This document shows positions 26,265 to 35,197 of a stretch of DNA of 64,000 nt, piece after piece. Numbering within the stretch: position 1 is the stretch's first letter; each line of letters begins with the position of its first letter. Position numbers and translations under genes: made by a program. The notes below the pieces were generated by a model. The model did not search any database and had not been told where the DNA came from. It was given only the letters and a program-made list of their open reading frames with translations. Origin of the DNA: Oscillospiraceae bacterium (GTDB lineage: Bacteria > Bacillota > Clostridia > Oscillospirales > Ruminococcaceae); contig JAQUYD010000001.1 in the NCBI GenBank assembly GCA_028692035.1, positions 1 through 64,000 on the forward strand. Reading direction: 5' to 3'.

Positions 26265-28157
26265 CTACATCGATGGGATCTGACGACCACCACGTCCGCC
26301 TCCGCCCATCGGCGATCCGCCTGCATTACCACCTCCGCTATTGGTAGCGATGCTGGTCAAAGTGATCTCCGCGTTTTGGCCACCTGCAGACAGCTGATAA
26401 GTTTGCCCCTGAACCAATTCCGGCGCGCTGATTGCAACGGACTGGAAACTTTTTTCTGCCGTATAGGACAGGATTGTGTTTCCGCTGGCATCAACAAGCG
26501 TGATTTCGCTGCCTTCTGCAATGGCGCTGCCAAAATTATAAAGGAAGGAGCACTGGGTCGAGGTGCCAGAAAATCCCTGTGCCATGCCGCTGCTGCCTAT
26601 CGCGAGAATCGTGCCGCCAGTCACCTCTGCCGTACCGTCATAATCCAAGGCACCGTTTCCGCTATTGGTTGGCCCATTGACAAAAGTGGTTCCTCCTTCC
26701 ACATAAAGAGGGCCATTGCTGTCCAGGCCATCTCCTGCAGCATTGACTGTTAAAGTGCCGCCGGAAATCCGGATAAAATAACTGCTATTCGCCGTAAAGC
26801 TATTTTGACCAGGTCGTCCGCCCATGGCCGAACCGTCATTTCCGCCTGCTGCATTAACGCCGTCGTCGTTGGCTGTCAAGTGGATTGTACCGCCGCTTAT
26901 TGTCACGCTTGCGCCCTCAATCCCTTCATAGCTTTTCAGAATGGTGATCTCACCGCCCTCAATCAAGGTGGCGTCATCGGCATGGATACCGTCATCCCCG
27001 GAAGAAATGGTCAATGTGCCGCCAGATATGGACAGATCGCCATTACAGTGGAGCGAATCGTCGGAGGAATCGACATTAAAATCGCCTCCGTTTACGATCA
27101 GCTCTGTCCCCGCCTTCAGTGCTTTGGCGCTGTCCGAGGTGCCATCATCTGCCCCTGCGTCGGTTGTTGTCACCCCCCAGCCGCCCCATTGCTGGTTCTG
27201 ATTGCCCGCCGCATCAACGCTGGCGTTTTGGCTCCCATTGCCGGTTGTGATGGTAAAATTCCCCCCATTGATCAGTAAAACCGTCTCAGCTTGGATGCCA
27301 TCGGTTTCTGCAGTAATCTCATAGGTTCCGCCTGCGATATACACAAATCCCCTCGTTACATCTTCAGCGTTACTGGATTGGATCGCGTCTCCGCCGGTGT
27401 TCAATTGGAAAGTGCCGCCGGAAATTTTAACGCAGTCCTTGCCGTGGAGACCGCCGCCGACCGCGTTGATTACAAATTGTCCGCCTGTAACGATCAGGTC
27501 GTCCTTGGACACGATCGCATGTTTATAGTTGGCACTGATTTTTAGTGTTCCCGTTCCGTTGATCGCCAAATCTGCTTTGCTAAAGATCACACCGTCCAGA
27601 TTGCTGTCCGAGTCAGTTTGTACATAGGTAGTGCCATCGCTCAGATCGTTTTCGCTGCCGTCTGCCATCGTCAAAAACACTTTGTCGGCGCTCTTGATGA
27701 AAATAGCTGGATTGTCCTCGCAATGAATCGTTACCCCGTTGAGGACCAGGTGGATTTTATCGCTGTCTCCAGCTTCAATGCACACCTGGCCGTCGCTGAG
27801 AGTCCCGGAAAGGACATAGGTGCCTGCGGCAGTAATGGTAACAACCCCACCGTTATAACTGGCTCCAGATCCCGTAACCGTCACCTGGTCGCCACTGAAT
27901 TCCAGATAGGATGCCTCTGATTCTTCATAGCCGACATCCAGATCATTGGCCGAAAACTCTAGATCAATGCTGGCTTGCGGGGAGATTGCCCCAACCGGCA
28001 GTACCAATGGCTCCACCTCGCTGCCTTGAACATTGGTAATATCTGATGCGGATTCCGCATTGCTACTGGCCGGAGCCGATGACGGCGTTTTTTGGCAGCC
28101 GCCCAAAAACAGCAAAGATAACGCCAAAAAACTTGCGATTTCTTTTTTTCTTTTCAT
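26265..28157 (-). CDS. Cthe_2159-like carbohydrate-binding beta-helix lipoprotein
   Basis: A 630-residue exported lipoprotein (signal SFLALSLLFLGGC, Cys about 21). After a serine-rich linker the chain is built of repeated short beta segments with (I/V)SGGT-type turns (VKISGGTFQL, VYIAGGTYEI, LLINGGNFTI, LSISGGTLTI, VTISGGTIHL, IRISGGTLTV), forming a right-handed parallel beta-helix. This pattern and length fit the Cthe_2159/DUF4353 family of cell-surface carbohydrate binders, some of which bind acidic polysaccharides. The C-terminus ends in a glycine-rich tail (GGGNAGGSPMGGGGRGGRQ). It is last in a unit with DUF4956 and VTC genes; start supported by GGAGAGG. Ligand here is unknown. Confidence 0.82.
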   Translation of the reverse strand: MKRKKEIASFLALSLLFLGGCQKTPSSAPASSNAESASDITNVQGSEVEPLVLPVGAISPQASIDLEFSANDLDVGYEESEASYLEFSGDQVTVTGSGASYNGGVVTITAAGTYVLSGTLSDGQVCIEAGDSDKIHLVLNGVTIHCEDNPAIFIKSADKVFLTMADGSENDLSDGTTYVQTDSDSNLDGVIFSKADLAINGTGTLKISANYKHAIVSKDDLIVTGGQFVINAVGGGLHGKDCVKISGGTFQLNTGGDAIQSSNAEDVTRGFVYIAGGTYEITAETDGIQAETVLLINGGNFTITTGNGSQNASVDAAGNQNQQWGGWGVTTTDAGADDGTSDSAKALKAGTELIVNGGDFNVDSSDDSLHCNGDLSISGGTLTISSGDDGIHADDATLIEGGEITILKSYEGIEGASVTISGGTIHLTANDDGVNAAGGNDGSAMGGRPGQNSFTANSSYFIRISGGTLTVNAAGDGLDSNGPLYVEGGTTFVNGPTNSGNGALDYDGTAEVTGGTILAIGSSGMAQGFSGTSTQCSFLYNFGSAIAEGSEITLVDASGNTILSYTAEKSFQSVAISAPELVQGQTYQLSAGGQNAEITLTSIATNSGGGNAGGSPMGGGGRGGRQIPSM

Positions 28158-28169
28158 AGTTTCCTCTCC

Positions 28170-28859
28170 CTATAATGTTTCTTTTCCAAAAGATATTTTT
28201 CCACAAATGATTTCAAGATTTCCGTTGCGACAACGCAATTCGTCCAAAAATCCCCTTTCGTTTATGCCGTTTTTGAAAAGGACATGATACTCCAACTTAT
28301 ATAAGCTTCCCATATTGGTCGTTTTAACCTGTTGTAAATCGTAATGGAGCGTATATTGATGAAACAGATCATCAAACAGACCAGTATAATCCAACGTTTC
28401 TGGGATGGTGATTACAAGTCGTTTTTCTTGGCTTCTTGGGGCTCCAAACCGGGATATCATATAAAAGAGATTTACCGCACCTAAAACCAAAACGAAAAAG
28501 ACCGCGATAGCAAGGTACCCCATTCCAGTGGCAAGCCCCACCGCCATCGCCAGAAAAATGCTACTGATCTCCCGGGCGCTGCCCGCGACAGAACGGAACC
28601 GCACTAAGCTAAAGGCGCCCATGACCGCAACGCCGGTTCCCAAATTGCCATTGACCAGCATAATAACCATCTGAACGATTGCTGGCATTAGGGCCAGCGT
28701 GATCACAAAGCCCTTTGTGTAGGTGTTGCGGAACATATAAACCGCGGCGATCGCCGCTCCCAAAAGCAGCGAAAACAACGTGCAAAGGCAAAATTCGGTT
28801 ACTGTAAAAGTAGTCGTTCCGGTAACCGAAGAGAGTATGCTGTCAAATAAACTAGGCAC
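28170..28859 (-). CDS. DUF4956 membrane protein
   Basis: A 229-residue protein with four hydrophobic segments in residues 20-135 and a soluble C-terminal domain of about 90 residues. The conserved block GNLGTGVAVMGAFSLVRFRSVAGSAREISSIFLAMAVGLATGMG matches DUF4956. Function is unknown. It overlaps the VTC gene end by 8 bases. This pairing recurs in Firmicutes, so a joint role in polyphosphate or surface-polymer handling is plausible. Confidence 0.85.
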   Translation of the reverse strand: MPSLFDSILSSVTGTTTFTVTEFCLCTLFSLLLGAAIAAVYMFRNTYTKGFVITLALMPAIVQMVIMLVNGNLGTGVAVMGAFSLVRFRSVAGSAREISSIFLAMAVGLATGMGYLAIAVFFVLVLGAVNLFYMISRFGAPRSQEKRLVITIPETLDYTGLFDDLFHQYTLHYDLQQVKTTNMGSLYKLEYHVLFKNGINERGFLDELRCRNGNLEIICGKISFGKETL

Positions 28860-29571
28860 AAATAATCAGTCCTTTCTTGCTTTCAGCGGATTGTAGGTAC
28901 GCTTTTCCATATTTGGAGAAGGAAGTTGGAAACACCCCGTTCTCACTCAGCATCCAGGACATCCAAAGAGGCATTGCACCGGCGATTTTAATTTCCATCA
29001 AACGCTGGCCGGGTTCCAGAATCTGTTTTCCCCAGGATCCTTCGGTCAACAATAAGTCTGTTTCCCGCCATTGGATCGTGCTGTCAAATGTCACCCGAAC
29101 GGAAGGGTCTTCGATCCCACGCAGCGCGATCCTATCATAAGAAAGGTACATTGCCGGGGCAATACCAGGATAATAATCCAAAAACCAGTCAATTTCTTTT
29201 TGAATTTGGGCCGGATTTTCAGTTCTCTCATTACAATAAAGGTATGCCTGGGCTTGTCGTAAGGGCATTTGGATCCGTCGTTTATACACCACTTTTTTGT
29301 ACTTCTTTTTCAACTCCACAAAGACTTCCGTATCCGGCTGTGGCGTTCCATAACTGCGAAGCCGCAATTTCTCTTTATAAACCGGCTTCTCCAAAGAATT
29401 TCGAATCAGCTGGTGGGTCGGTGTATCAAAATAACTGTTACAAATCGTACTCTTTCCGTATTGGTCCGCCTCGAGATAAGGCTGAAAGCCGTCACGCAAC
29501 GCACGATATTGTTCGGCATTTAGCAGATATTTTTTTTCGTAACGCTGAAAAACGCCCTGCGCGCCTATCAT
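28852..29571 (-). CDS. VTC-domain (polyphosphate polymerase-like) protein
   Basis: A 239-residue protein with a single VTC catalytic-tunnel domain. Basic tunnel residues are visible in RYEKKYLLN, KEKLRLRSYG and FVELKKKYKKVVYKRR, with the acidic strand LMEIKIAGAMPLWM near the end. Eukaryotic VTC4 makes polyphosphate from ATP. Bacterial stand-alone copies next to DUF4956 are common but little characterised. ATG 29571 has AGGAGG upstream; the track adds 12 residues. First gene of the VTC-DUF4956-lipoprotein unit. Confidence 0.85.
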   Translation of the reverse strand: MIGAQGVFQRYEKKYLLNAEQYRALRDGFQPYLEADQYGKSTICNSYFDTPTHQLIRNSLEKPVYKEKLRLRSYGTPQPDTEVFVELKKKYKKVVYKRRIQMPLRQAQAYLYCNERTENPAQIQKEIDWFLDYYPGIAPAMYLSYDRIALRGIEDPSVRVTFDSTIQWRETDLLLTEGSWGKQILEPGQRLMEIKIAGAMPLWMSWMLSENGVFPTSFSKYGKAYLQSAESKKGLIICA

Positions 29572-29733
29572 AAAAATCCCTCCTGTGTTTGTAAAAGTCT
29601 CTTTCATAAAACACAGTATAGCGTATCAACCTAAAAGCAACTTTAAATTCTTTACCCACTTTTTACAAATCAATCTGAGGTCGTCTTTTTTAGCGAATTC
29701 GATAACCAATTACAAGTGCATTCAGCCAATAAT

Positions 29734-29794
29734 CCGAAAAAGCAGGGCGCCTGACAAGAGGAAAAATCTCCCGTCAAGTGCCCTGCTTTTTCGG
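29734..29794 (-). terminator. Terminator of the two-component operon
   Basis: A 15-bp stem (CCGAAAAAGCAGGGC and complement) with a long loop lies just past the histidine kinase stop codon and separates it from the VTC unit. Confidence 0.75.
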
Positions 29795-29808
29795 CCTTCT
29801 GCAACCGT

Positions 29809-31083
29809 TTATTGATCCCGTTCCACTTCTGGCTCCATTTTTTTTTCTTTCAATGGGAAGGCGACAGAAAAACAAATTCCATCTTCTTGTTCGCGCCGAA
29901 CCTGAATTTTTGCTTTATGCCCCTCGGCAATCGCTTTCGCGATCGAAAGGCCAATGCCGTATCCCCCGGTCATACGGGATCGGGACTGGTCAGAACGATA
30001 AAACCGGTCAAAAAGTTTCGAAAAATCCAGACTTTCCAAATCCTCATAGCTATTCGTGATTGCAAAGTAGGCGACTTTGCCCTCCATGCGCAACTGAATC
30101 CGAATCCAGCCACCCTCTCCCGCATATTTTACCGCATTGTCCAACAGGATGGACAATAGCTTACGAATGCTCTCCCGCTCCCCGTAGATGATGATGTCTT
30201 CCTGAATCTGCGTTGTAAGCGCAATATGGGCGGACTGGGCCAAGATATAAAAAGATTCCGCCGCATCCCGCACATCTTGTGACAGTGAAAACGTGGAAAA
30301 CTGAAACACCCGCTGCTCTTCCTCCATTTTTGTCAAGGTCAAAAGCTCCTGTACCAAACTGTTCATCCGCATTGTTTGGTTTCGGATACTATCGACCCAT
30401 TCGTTTGTCCCACCGGTCAACTCCAATACATCTGCATTGGCCGCAATAATCGAAAGGGGTGTTTTGATCTCATGGCCCGCATCGGTGATAAATTGTTTTT
30501 GCTTTTCAATGCTCTCCACAATCGGCTTAATCGCCCTTTGGGAAAGCACCGATACCAGCAAAAATACCACCAGGACGCAGAGCGTCCCAATTCCCAGCGA
30601 CAGCAATAAAAAGGAAAACATCGTGTCTAAGTTGGAGTGGCAGTCCAAAAAAACGACCAGCCTTCCATAATCTTTCTCGCGCACCAGATATTTATAATGC
30701 TCCAGGTAACCGCTCGTCTTTCCTTCCGCGAGAACCCGATCCGCAAACTCCTGCGCGTCCGAAGAAGAAACAGCCGCGATATGCCCGGTGTTGATCTGCG
30801 TGACCGTGTTGGAAGGATTGGTCCAAACCAGGAAATAGCGGGTTTCAAAGCGGGTTTCCTCGGTCATTTTCAAAGAAAAAGACCGATTGTCTTTGGGTGG
30901 CTTTTCCTTTTCAAATTCCGGAAAGTGCCCCTCATTATCCGCTAGGATCTCCAGCAAGCTGTCTGCCTCCTGGTTGATGCGGTAAAAGTTCACCCCATTG
31001 ATGGCGCCCAAAATGATAACCAGCACCAACACTAGCGAACTCATTGCGATCAAAACAAATTTCTGCCGCAGTTTCTTGATCAT
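29809..31083 (-). CDS. Sensor histidine kinase
   Basis: A 424-residue membrane sensor. A first membrane helix lies near 10-30 (LIAMSSLVLVLVIILGAI), then an extracytoplasmic sensing domain of about 120 residues, and a second helix near 158-182. The HisKA phosphorylation site is DAGHEIKTPLSII. The ATP-binding domain has DNAVKYA (N box) and GGYGIGLSIAKAIAEGH (G boxes). Its start overlaps the response-regulator stop in an ATGA junction, so the pair is coupled. No signal can be deduced. The adjacent VTC/surface cluster is a candidate target. Confidence 0.92.
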   Translation of the reverse strand: MIKKLRQKFVLIAMSSLVLVLVIILGAINGVNFYRINQEADSLLEILADNEGHFPEFEKEKPPKDNRSFSLKMTEETRFETRYFLVWTNPSNTVTQINTGHIAAVSSSDAQEFADRVLAEGKTSGYLEHYKYLVREKDYGRLVVFLDCHSNLDTMFSFLLLSLGIGTLCVLVVFLLVSVLSQRAIKPIVESIEKQKQFITDAGHEIKTPLSIIAANADVLELTGGTNEWVDSIRNQTMRMNSLVQELLTLTKMEEEQRVFQFSTFSLSQDVRDAAESFYILAQSAHIALTTQIQEDIIIYGERESIRKLLSILLDNAVKYAGEGGWIRIQLRMEGKVAYFAITNSYEDLESLDFSKLFDRFYRSDQSRSRMTGGYGIGLSIAKAIAEGHKAKIQVRREQEDGICFSVAFPLKEKKMEPEVERDQ

Positions 31084-31754
31084 TTTATTTCCTCCAGCAA
31101 ATATCCGGCGCCCCGGGTCGCCTTAATTTGCACCGTAGCCGCCAACGCGGAGAGCTTTTTTCGCAGGTTGGAAAGGTACACCCATACTACACTGATTTCT
31201 GCCTCTGCATCGTAACCCCATATTTTTTCCAAAAACTGTTCCGTAGAGATGAGCCTGCCGGGGTTGCTCATCAAAAGCTCCATGATTTGATACTCTTTAC
31301 CGCTTAACCGAAAGTTTTTTTGATCCGTTGACAGCTCAAAGTTTTCCCGATTCAAAAAAAGATTTCCACATTGGAGGGTATTTGGGGCAAATTCCGGTTG
31401 CCGGCGGCAAATGGCCCGCAGCCGGGCCAGCAGTTCCCCCATGGCAAAGGGTTTGGTCAGATAATCGTCCGCTCCAGTATCCAACCCGGCAATAATATCC
31501 TGTAACTGGGATTTTGCGGTCAACAGCAAAACCGGCGTGGTCCGCCCTTTTTGGCGGAGCGTTTTCAGCACTGTAAGCCCATCCATTTTGGGCATCATAA
31601 TATCTAGGATCAAAGCATCATATTCGCCCACCAAAGCATAATCCAACGCGTCTGCCCCATCGTAAACCGCATCAACAGAATAGTTAGAATGTTTTAAAAT
31701 TGCAACCAGCGCATTGGAAAGTTCTTTTTCATCTTCAGCCAATAAGATCCGCAT
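31080..31754 (-). CDS. OmpR-family response regulator
   Basis: A 224-residue regulator. The receiver domain has acidic EDEKE, phospho-acceptor in DALILDIMMPKMDG and the LLLTAKSQ and TKPFAMGEL switch regions. A winged-helix DNA-binding domain fills residues 125-224 (EYQIMELLMSNPGRLISTEQFLEKIWG, ISVVWVYLSNLRKKL). ATG 31754 has GGAGG eight bases upstream; the track's GTG at 31760 is too close to it. Paired with the following histidine kinase. The gap up to 31944 holds no other gene. Confidence 0.92.
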   Translation of the reverse strand: MRILLAEDEKELSNALVAILKHSNYSVDAVYDGADALDYALVGEYDALILDIMMPKMDGLTVLKTLRQKGRTTPVLLLTAKSQLQDIIAGLDTGADDYLTKPFAMGELLARLRAICRRQPEFAPNTLQCGNLFLNRENFELSTDQKNFRLSGKEYQIMELLMSNPGRLISTEQFLEKIWGYDAEAEISVVWVYLSNLRKKLSALAATVQIKATRGAGYLLEEIK

Positions 31755-31903
31755 CTGCACAGCCTCCCCCTTTCAGCGCTTGGAAAACAAAATCGCCCGA
31801 ACAACAATAAGGTTAGGATAGCATACCTGCCTAAAAGGAACCTAAAATCCCATCCATATCATAACAAAGAGAAGTCTTTTTGTAAAATAAACTTTGCGAT
31901 CAC

Positions 31904-31933
31904 AAAAAAGCGGCAGCCTGTTACAGCCGCCGC
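31904..31933 (-). terminator. Terminator of the DUF4358-MBOAT-DHHW operon
   Basis: GCGGCGGCTG can pair with TGCCGC-containing sequence, followed by a T6 run on the minus strand, just past the DHHW stop. Confidence 0.65.
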
Positions 31934-31944
31934 AAAAATCAATC

Positions 31945-33075
31945 TCAATACCGGAGCTTCGCCAAATTGGTATCGGTCGAAAAATTCATAAAATTATAGA
32001 GGATCAAGACATCGTCAAACTCGTTTTCCGCCAAAAATTCGCTCATTTTCACTGGGATCGACCGCAAATCGACGACATAAACCTCATCGTATTGGTAGGT
32101 CAAAAAGGGCGAGAAGCAGTTCCCATAAGAATCCTTAATAACAAGGATCCGGCTGGTTTTTCCCGCTTCCTGGCGCAGGTTGTTTTCGCTTTTTATCACT
32201 GTAATTCCATGATTTCCCCATAGAAAAGCTGCATATTTATCCCTTTTCTGAAATTGTTCCAAATCATATAGTCCGTCAAACGTTTCTCCGTCAATCGTCA
32301 CCTCACGAACTGGGATATCATAATAGCACAATGTGTCCGGTGTAGCGTCATAGCGCTTGGTTTTGGAAAAATAAGTGCCGTAAAAGCTCTCTACATCTGT
32401 TTTGGGGATGGCATCCAGCGATACCGGTTCCCAACCCTTTTGCGCGCAGAAAGCGGAATAACCATAATAAGCGCCCAAGGTGGTCCAATGATGGTCTGTA
32501 TGATAAAAAATGTATGCATCCTTTTGAGCCTGTAAAGGCGTAAGAAAGTCCAGCGTATCAACATCGGAGCCAAGCTGCCCATAAATCTTTTGGGTCAGCG
32601 CTGTTTGATCTACCTGTCCCGCCCCTTCTGGTACCTTTTCCGGATAGATCATATAAGCATTGGGTATAATCCCTAGCATGACGTTTAGCTGTGGGTACAT
32701 TTGAACAAATTCGCCGATAAATCCGGTATTGGTCGCAATCCGTTCTGTGTCTGCCGTTGTATAGTGCTGGAACATGTACCCGTCTTCCCCGTACATAATC
32801 CCATTGTTTTCAATCTTTCCCAACAGGCTTTCTGACCTAGATTTTAGGCTGATCCACTGATCCCGCAACACAAATTGATCGTTGATATAACTTTCATATT
32901 TGGGCGAAAACTTGTTGTTGTAAAAGGAAGACAGCGTGAAGGCCGGCCTTTGGGCTAATTCCCGGTTTTCCAGCTCCGAAAAATCTTTATGGTATTGAGA
33001 CATGTCAAAAATCATATATCCGAACAGGAACAGGAAAAAAAGCCAGATCAATGGATATTTTAAAATCTTTTTCAT
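31945..33075 (-). CDS. DHHW-family (AlgX/AlgJ-like) surface O-acetylation protein
   Basis: A 376-residue protein with one N-terminal membrane anchor (LIWLFFLFLFGYMIF, about 8-24) and an extracellular SGNH-like domain. The signature HTDHHWTTLGAYYGY (about 190) and the serine motif VIKDSYGNCFSP (about 310) match the DHHW/AlgX group, which transfers acetyl groups to polysaccharides outside the membrane. It follows the MBOAT gene, its usual partner, by 10 bases. ATG 33075 has GAGGGA upstream and removes 24 track residues from inside the MBOAT gene. Confidence 0.85.
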   Translation of the reverse strand: MKKILKYPLIWLFFLFLFGYMIFDMSQYHKDFSELENRELAQRPAFTLSSFYNNKFSPKYESYINDQFVLRDQWISLKSRSESLLGKIENNGIMYGEDGYMFQHYTTADTERIATNTGFIGEFVQMYPQLNVMLGIIPNAYMIYPEKVPEGAGQVDQTALTQKIYGQLGSDVDTLDFLTPLQAQKDAYIFYHTDHHWTTLGAYYGYSAFCAQKGWEPVSLDAIPKTDVESFYGTYFSKTKRYDATPDTLCYYDIPVREVTIDGETFDGLYDLEQFQKRDKYAAFLWGNHGITVIKSENNLRQEAGKTSRILVIKDSYGNCFSPFLTYQYDEVYVVDLRSIPVKMSEFLAENEFDDVLILYNFMNFSTDTNLAKLRY

Positions 33076-33085
33076 AGGTTCCCTC

Positions 33086-34462
33086 TTAAAATCTGAAATA
33101 CAAAAAAGGATTGTAGGTCGCGTCCACCAAATAGGCCACCGACACAATGAAGATAACGGCCAGGATTAGCAGGTTCACCACCGGAATCCCTTTTATCTTG
33201 TTGTATAACTTTTCGACCAACGGGATAGAGCACAGAATCGCCGCTAAGAAGGTGATAAAATAATTTCGTAAATAGTAAGTCCAATCGTTTCCGCCAGTAA
33301 ATGAAAACAGCTTTTGTAAAAATAACCCCAACTGGGAAAAATCAGTGATGGCAAACAGCGTCCAGCTGAGCAAAAGGAAAAAACAGACGTAAAGATGGGA
33401 AAACACCTTGCTTTTTTCAAGAGACTTTAACAAAAACGCCTTTTCGATTACCAAGAACACAAAGAAAAACAGTCCCCACAAGACAAAATTCCAGCTGGCG
33501 CCATGCCAAAACCCGGTTGCTGCCCAAACGATGAAAATGTTAAGGTACATCCGCGGTTTGGATACTCGGTTGCCCCCCAGAGGAATGTAGACATACTCCC
33601 GGAACCAGGAGCCCAGCGTCATATGCCAACGGCGCCAAAATTCTGTCATACTTTTGGAAATATAAGGATAATTAAAGTTTTGAGGGAATTCAAACCCCAA
33701 CATCTTCCCCATGCCAATAGCCATCAGAGAATAACCGCTGAAATCAAAATAAATCTGGAAAGAATAAGCCAATATGCCCAGCCATGCCAAAGGGGTGGAA
33801 ACGTTGGCAAATCCCAGATCCTGCACCTGGTTCCACAGACTCCCGATGTTATTGGCGATCAGCACCTTTTTGCCCAAGCCAAAAATGAACAGCGCAATGC
33901 CCTCATTGATCTGGGCTAGGTGGATTTTTCTATCCCGTAGCTCCCTGCTGATATCTGTGTACTTGACGATCGGGCCTGCAATCAGCTGCGGAAAGAGCGT
34001 GACAAATGCTGCAAAATTCATGATATTCCGTTCGGCTGTCGTTTTGCCGCGGTAAACGTCAATGGTATAGGACAAGGTCTGGAAGGTGTAAAAGCTGATT
34101 CCCAAAGGAAGCGTCAGCTGGATGCCGGTCAAATGGATACCGGTCAAAGCATTGATATTTTCTACAAAAAAATTGGTGTACTTAAAGAAAAACAGCATTC
34201 CCAGATTAAAAAATAACGAAATCCCCATGCACAACCGGCAGATTCCCTTTTTCCCCCGATTTTTTTCGATCACAAGCGAAACGATATAATCCACCAGAAC
34301 GGATGCAATCATAATCGGAAAATATTTTACCTCGCCCCAGGAATAGAAAAACAGGCTGCAAACGACTAGGACCGTGTTTTTCAGTTTTTTCGGCGCAATA
34401 TAATAAACAAAAAGCGTGATCGGCAAAAATCGGAACAAAAATATAATGCTGCTAAAAACCAT
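33086..34462 (-). CDS. MBOAT O-acyltransferase (AlgI-like)
   Basis: A 458-residue polytopic membrane protein of the MBOAT family. It moves acetyl groups across the membrane for polymer acetylation. TEFWRRWHMTLGSWFREYVYIPLGG and FWHGASWNFVLWG (catalytic His) are the diagnostic AlgI/DltB-type motifs. About ten membrane segments are visible. ATG 34462 with AAGGGAG upstream is chosen over the track start. The exact polymer (wall teichoic acid, exopolysaccharide or peptidoglycan) is not given by the sequence. Confidence 0.9.
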   Translation of the reverse strand: MVFSSIIFLFRFLPITLFVYYIAPKKLKNTVLVVCSLFFYSWGEVKYFPIMIASVLVDYIVSLVIEKNRGKKGICRLCMGISLFFNLGMLFFFKYTNFFVENINALTGIHLTGIQLTLPLGISFYTFQTLSYTIDVYRGKTTAERNIMNFAAFVTLFPQLIAGPIVKYTDISRELRDRKIHLAQINEGIALFIFGLGKKVLIANNIGSLWNQVQDLGFANVSTPLAWLGILAYSFQIYFDFSGYSLMAIGMGKMLGFEFPQNFNYPYISKSMTEFWRRWHMTLGSWFREYVYIPLGGNRVSKPRMYLNIFIVWAATGFWHGASWNFVLWGLFFFVFLVIEKAFLLKSLEKSKVFSHLYVCFFLLLSWTLFAITDFSQLGLFLQKLFSFTGGNDWTYYLRNYFITFLAAILCSIPLVEKLYNKIKGIPVVNLLILAVIFIVSVAYLVDATYNPFLYFRF

Positions 34463-34518
34463 GTCCTGCTCCCTTGGCTGCCCGATGATACCCATGCGAG
34501 CAGAGCCATTCCTCATCG

Positions 34519-35040
34519 TTATTCAAAAAGCGATAAAAAATATTCCTGGGCCTGCTGATACTGAGATTTCCAATCCATCTGCAAATCGCCCAGTAGGATA
34601 AACGCGGCGAAATTTCCTTTTGTTACAATACGTCCGTCGCATGCTTTGTCATATTGATCCGGAAGATATCCTTCAAAATTTCTCTTGATATCCTCCTGCC
34701 GCTTTTGCATCCCTTCTACAATCGCGTCCAGCTTTCCCTTTTTCGCTTTTACAACCAGCAGATTGTCTGGCGAGGTGATGGCGCGAGAGTAGAACCCGAT
34801 ATACGCCTCTGTATCCGTAGGACTGATATAAAAAAGCGATTGGAGGGATTCGTCATCGACAGCCGTGTTGAAGGGGATCTCGTAGCCCGGAAAGCAAGCT
34901 TGTACACCATTTAACAAGCTGGACAGGGATTCCCCTGATCGCAGCCGTGCCTGACTTTGCTGCTGGCAGGAGGAAAATACCTGCAACAGTAAAAATAACG
35001 CGGTAAGACGCACCATCATTCGTTTTCGCAAAGAAAACAC
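34519..35040 (-). CDS. DUF4358 lipoprotein
   Basis: A 173-residue protein with an N-terminal signal (LTALFLLLQVFSSC, a slightly imperfect lipobox). The mature domain has DESLQSLFYISPTDTEAYIGFYSRAITSPDNLLVVKAKKGKLD, matching DUF4358, a family often found before MBOAT/DHHW genes. It is read from a GTG at 35040 with GGAAGGG just upstream; a later ATG at 35019 has no such site. First gene of the acetylation operon, role unknown. Confidence 0.75.
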   Translation of the reverse strand: MFSLRKRMMVRLTALFLLLQVFSSCQQQSQARLRSGESLSSLLNGVQACFPGYEIPFNTAVDDESLQSLFYISPTDTEAYIGFYSRAITSPDNLLVVKAKKGKLDAIVEGMQKRQEDIKRNFEGYLPDQYDKACDGRIVTKGNFAAFILLGDLQMDWKSQYQQAQEYFLSLFE

Positions 35041-35115
35041 AACCCTTCCGAAAATACAATCAGAAAAAGTATGTGCCCCTTTTCGATGATTATGCGATAA
35101 ACACTATACGTAAAA

Positions 35116-35147
35116 GAAGATACGAACACGACAGTGCCCGTATCTTC
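35116..35147 (-). terminator. Terminator of the cmk-plsC-ispH-rpsA unit
   Basis: GAAGATACG..CAC pairs with GTG..CGTATCTTC, then CTTTT, about 50 bases past the rpsA stop. The remaining 35041-35115 interval holds the DUF4358 upstream region. Confidence 0.75.
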
Positions 35148-35197
35148 CCAAACATTCTCCGATGCACCAGACGTTTTTTGATGCGCTGGTTATTGGA

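Noticed and set aside
26124-27920. Plus-strand ORFs opposite the beta-helix lipoprotein
   Set aside because: Shadows created by the repeated coding sequence on the minus strand; no start signals.
29809-31754. The idea that this two-component pair is the PhoPR system for pst
   Set aside because: Over 20 kb from pst, next to unrelated genes, and nothing in the sequence ties it to phosphate.
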